Below the pieces are notes generated by a model. The model saw only the letters and a list, made by a program, of their open reading frames with translations, made no database searches and was not told where the DNA came from. 64,000 nucleotides of DNA from Petrolisthes cinctipes (Eukaryota; Arthropoda; Malacostraca; Decapoda; Porcellanidae). Where the stretch lies: positions 1,555,001 to 1,619,000 of the forward strand of contig JAWQEG010000129.1 in NCBI GenBank assembly GCA_033782935.1, given 5' to 3'. Within the stretch, counting starts at the first letter, position 1, and every line of letters starts with the position of its first letter. This document shows positions 61,009 through 64,000 of the stretch, one piece after another. The position numbers were made by a program, and so were the translations under genes.

Positions 61009-64000
61009 GCATGTACAGATCGCTTCTGGGACCCCAAAATATCGAATTTTCGAGTGTTTAGGGCCAGAATTTGAGATATAAACAGGTACAGAAGATGCAT
61101 GCACATATCGACTTTTGGGCACCTAAAAGATCGATTTTCAGTATGTTTTTGGCCTGTATTTTAAAAATACTTTAACACGAAGTAGGCATGTACAGATCGC
61201 TTCTGGGACCCCAAAATATCGAATTTTCGGGTGTTTTGAGCCTGAATTTGAGATATAAACGAGTACAGAAGATGCATGCACATATCGACTTTTGGGCACC
61301 TAAAATATCGATTTTGAGCATGTTTTGAGCCTATATTTTGAAAATATTCTAGCACTGAGTAGGCATGTACAGATCGCTTCTGGGACCCCAAAATATCGAA
61401 TTTTCGGGTGTTTTGGGCCTGAATTTGAGATATCGCCTTTACACACCTAAAATATCGATTTTTAGCATGTTTTGAGCCTATATTTTGAAAATATTCTAGC
61501 ACTGAGTAGGCATATACAGATCGCTTCTGGGACCCCAAAAAATCGAATTTTTCGGGTGTTTTGAGCTTGAATTTGAGATATAAACGAGTACAGAAGATGC
61601 ATGCAAATATCGACTTTTGGGCACCTAAAATATCGATTTTGAGCATGTTTTGAGCATATATTTTGAAAACATTCTAGCACTGAGTAGGCATGTACAGATC
61701 GCTTCTGGGACCCCAAAATATTGAATTTTCGGGTGTTTAGGGCCAGAATTTGAGATATAAACGGGTACAGAAGATGCATGCACATATCGACTTTTGGGCA
61801 CCTAAAAGATCGATTTTCAGTATGTTTTGGGACTGTAATTTGAAAATACTCTAACACGGAGTAGGCATGTACAGATCGCTTCTGGGACCCCAAAATATCG
61901 AATTTTCGGGTGTTTAGGGCCAGAATTTGAGATATAAACGGGTACAGAAGATGCATGCACATATCGACTTTTGGGCACCTAAAAGATCGATTTTCAGTAT
62001 GTTTTTGGCCTGTATTTTGAAAATACTCTAACACGGAGTAGGCATGTACAGATCGCTTCTGGACCCCTAAATATCGAATTTTCGGGTGTTTTGAGCCTGA
62101 AAATGAGATATCGACTTTGGGCACCGAAAATATCGATTTTTAGCATGTTTTGAGCCTATATTTTGAAAATATTCTAGCACTGAGTAGGCATGTACAGATC
62201 GCTGCTTTGACTCCAAAATATCGAATTTTCGGGTGTTTTGAGCCTGAATATGAGATATAAACGAGTATAGAAGATGCATACACATATTGACTTTGGGCAC
62301 CAAAAATATCGATTTTCAGCATGTTTTGGGCCTGAATTTTGAAAATACACTAACACGGAGTAGGCATGTACAGATCGCTTCTGGGACCCGTAAATATCGA
62401 AGTTTCGGGTGTTTTGAGCCTGAATTTGAGATATAAACGTTTACTGAAGATGCATGCACATATCGACTTTTAGGCACCTAAAAGATCGATTTTTAGTATG
62501 TTTTTGGCCTGTATTTTGAAAATACTCTAACACGGAGTAGGCATGTACAGATCGCTTCTGGGAACCCTAAATATCGAATTTTCGGGTGTTTTGGGCCTTA
62601 ATTTGAGATATTGCTTTTACGCATTTAAAATATCGATTTTTAGCATGTTCTGAGCCTATATTATGAAAATATTCTAGCACTAAGTAGGCATGTACAGATC
62701 GCTTCTGGGACCCCAAAATATCGAATTTTCGGGTGTTTTGAGCCTGAATTTGAGATATAAACGAGTACAGAAGATGCATGCACATATCGACTTTTGGGCA
62801 CCTAAAATATCGATTTTCAGCATGTTTTGGGCCTGAATTTTGAAAATACTCTAACACGGAGTAGGCATGTACAGATCGCTTCTGGGACCTCAAATATCGA
62901 ATTTTCGGGTGTTTAGGGCCGGAATTTGAGATATAAACGGGTACAGAAGATGCATGCACATATCGACTTTTGGGCACCTAAAAGATCGATTTTTAGTATT
63001 TTTATGGCCTGTATTTTGAAAATACTCTAACACGGAGTAGGCATGTACAGATCCCTTCTGGGACCCCTAAATATCGAATGGGCACCAAAAATATCGATTT
63101 TTAGCATGTTTTGAGCCTATATTTTGAAAAAATTCTAACACTGAGTAGGCATGTTCAGATCCCTTCTGGGACCCCTAAATATCGAATTATCGGGTGTTTT
63201 GGGACTGAATTTGAGATATCGACTTTTGGGCACCTAAAATATCGATTTTCAGCATGTTTTGGGCCTGTATTTTGAAAATACTCTAACACGGAGTAGGCAT
63301 GTACAGATCGCTTCAGGGACCCCAAAATATCGAATTTTCGGGTGTTTTGAGCTTGAATTTGAGATATAAACGGGTACCGAAGATGCATGCACATATCGAC
63401 TTTTGGGCACCTAAAACATCGATTTTAAGCATGTTTTGAGCCTATATTTTGAAAACATTCTAGCACTGAGTAGGCATGTACAGATCGCTTCTGGGAGCCA
63501 AAAATATCGAATTTTCGGGTGTTTAGGGCATTAATTTCAAATATAAACGGGTACAGAAGATGCATGCACATATCGACTTTTGGGCACCTAAAAGATCGAT
63601 TATCAGTATGTTTTTGGCCTGTATTTTGAAAATACTCTAACACGGAGTAGGCATGTACAGATCGCTTCTGGGACCCCTAAATATCGAATTTTCGGGTGTT
63701 TTGAGCCTGAATTTGAGATATAAACGGGTACTGAAGATGCATGCACATATCGACTTTTGGGTACCTAAAACATCGATTTTGAGCATGTTTTGGGCCTGTA
63801 TTTTGAAAATACTCTAACACAGAGTAGGCATGTACAGATCGCTTCTGGGACCCCAAAATATCGAATTTTCGGGTGTTTTGGGCCTGAATTTGAGATATCG
63901 TCTTTACGCACCGAAAATATCGATTTTTAGCATGTTTTTAGCCTATATTTTGAAAATATTCTAGCACTGAGTAGGCATGTACAGATTGCTTCTGGGAGCC
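61009..64000. repeat. Reshuffled further copy of the 50-58 kb material, right end
   Basis: From 62041 (cttctggacccctaaat) the order follows 50401 and 55835. It skips several monomers before 62540, matches 51400-51723 at offset 11,140, and then matches 57510-58444 at offset 5,530 to the window end, including the truncated monomer at 63040. One monomer (61509-61686) is 178 bp with an extra T (gaatttttcggg). The array is cut by the window end, not by its own boundary. Confidence 0.8.
61864..62040. repeat. Subfamily D monomer (177 bp), representative
   Basis: D is marked by gtgtttagggccagaattt in place of gtgttttgagcctgaattt, cgggtacagaag, cctaaaagatcg, cagtatgtttttggcctg and the tactctaacacggagta tail. 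Near-identical D copies sit at 10511, 12014, 20207, 24773, 47899, 48399 and 49723. D very often stands directly before a C monomer, giving the order A-D-C or E-D-C. Confidence 0.85.

Larger units (their letters stand above)
1..64000. repeat. Satellite DNA array, about 176/177 bp monomer, fills the window
   Basis: The start word ggcatgtacagat, or a close variant, recurs at intervals of mostly 176 or 177 bp and about every third time 146-148 bp, always in the same orientation. I placed about 382 monomer starts, beginning 169, 345, 493, 669, 846, 993 and ending 63473, 63650, 63827, 63974. Position 1 falls about ten bases into a monomer and 64000 is inside another, so the array runs past both ends. 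No stretch is left over as unique sequence, and no inversion or transposon is visible. Arrays of this size with higher-order structure are typical of eukaryotic centromeric or pericentromeric heterochromatin; that role is inference. I do not recognise the family. It does not match what I know of human alpha satellite or the Arabidopsis 178 bp repeat. Confidence 0.98.

Noticed and set aside
1..64000. CRISPR array
   Set aside because: Direct repeats are regular, but there are no unique spacers. The whole 176/177 bp period is repeated, which is a satellite, not a repeat-spacer array.
1..64000. Human-type alpha satellite (171 bp) or the Arabidopsis 178 bp centromere repeat
   Set aside because: The size is close, but the sequence does not resemble what I know of either family, and I saw no CENP-B box.
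1..64000. tRNA, rRNA or small RNA genes, promoters and terminators
   Set aside because: Nothing in the monomer suggests a tRNA or rRNA core. A-runs and T-runs occur in every monomer and cannot be taken as regulatory signals.

Overview
The whole 64,000 bp window is one uninterrupted, single-orientation array of a tandem satellite repeat. I see no protein-coding gene, RNA gene, transposon, CRISPR array or unique spacer in it. I placed monomer boundaries by hand on the recurring start word (g/t)ta-ggcatgtacagat. This gives about 382 monomers, counting a partial one at each end. Most are 176 or 177 bp, and roughly every third is a short 146-148 bp form. The monomer is AT-rich: I counted 67 G/C in the 177 bp copy at 993-1169, about 38%. 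An array this long, with nested higher-order repeats and no genes, points to a eukaryotic centromeric or pericentromeric satellite. Plants and animals both carry monomers of this size. I do not recognise the family and cannot name the organism from sequence alone.

The structure has several levels. (1) Each full monomer is an old dimer of two related halves of 88 and 89 bp. (2) At least six subfamilies recur: A, B, D, E and F are full length, and C carries a 29 bp deletion. (3) The commonest local arrangement is two full monomers plus one short one, a unit of about 500 bp (177+176+147). (4) Those units are built into longer tandem blocks of 1,179, 1,503, 1,355, 1,864, 1,533, 5,935 and 7,360 bp. 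Several are nested or partly overlapping.

Layout: 1-1491 mixed trimers; 1492-4852 three 1,179 bp blocks (the third lacks one monomer); 4853-7091 mixed; 7092-8270 a detached fourth 1,179 bp block; 8271-10009 a mixed block; 10010-13016 two 1,503 bp blocks; 13017-15226 a second copy of 8802-10835 with one added monomer; 15227-18851 mixed; 18852-25951 a 2.5 kb segment present twice at an offset of 4,566 bp, with a 1,355 bp tandem duplication between and into it; 25952-26658 junction; 26659-41378 two nearly identical 7,360 bp blocks of 44 monomers; 40741-44468 two 1,864 bp blocks; 44469-45964 junction; 45965-57333 two copies of a 5,935 bp block, the second missing exactly 501 bp; 57334-57942 junction; 57943-61008 two 1,533 bp blocks; 61009-64000 a reshuffled further copy of the 50-58 kb material.

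No genes work together here. The biology visible is sequence evolution: microhomology deletion, CpG decay, single-monomer duplication, and repeated unequal exchange or segmental amplification of very different ages. A centromere or heterochromatin role is inference only. Subfamily labels A-F are mine.
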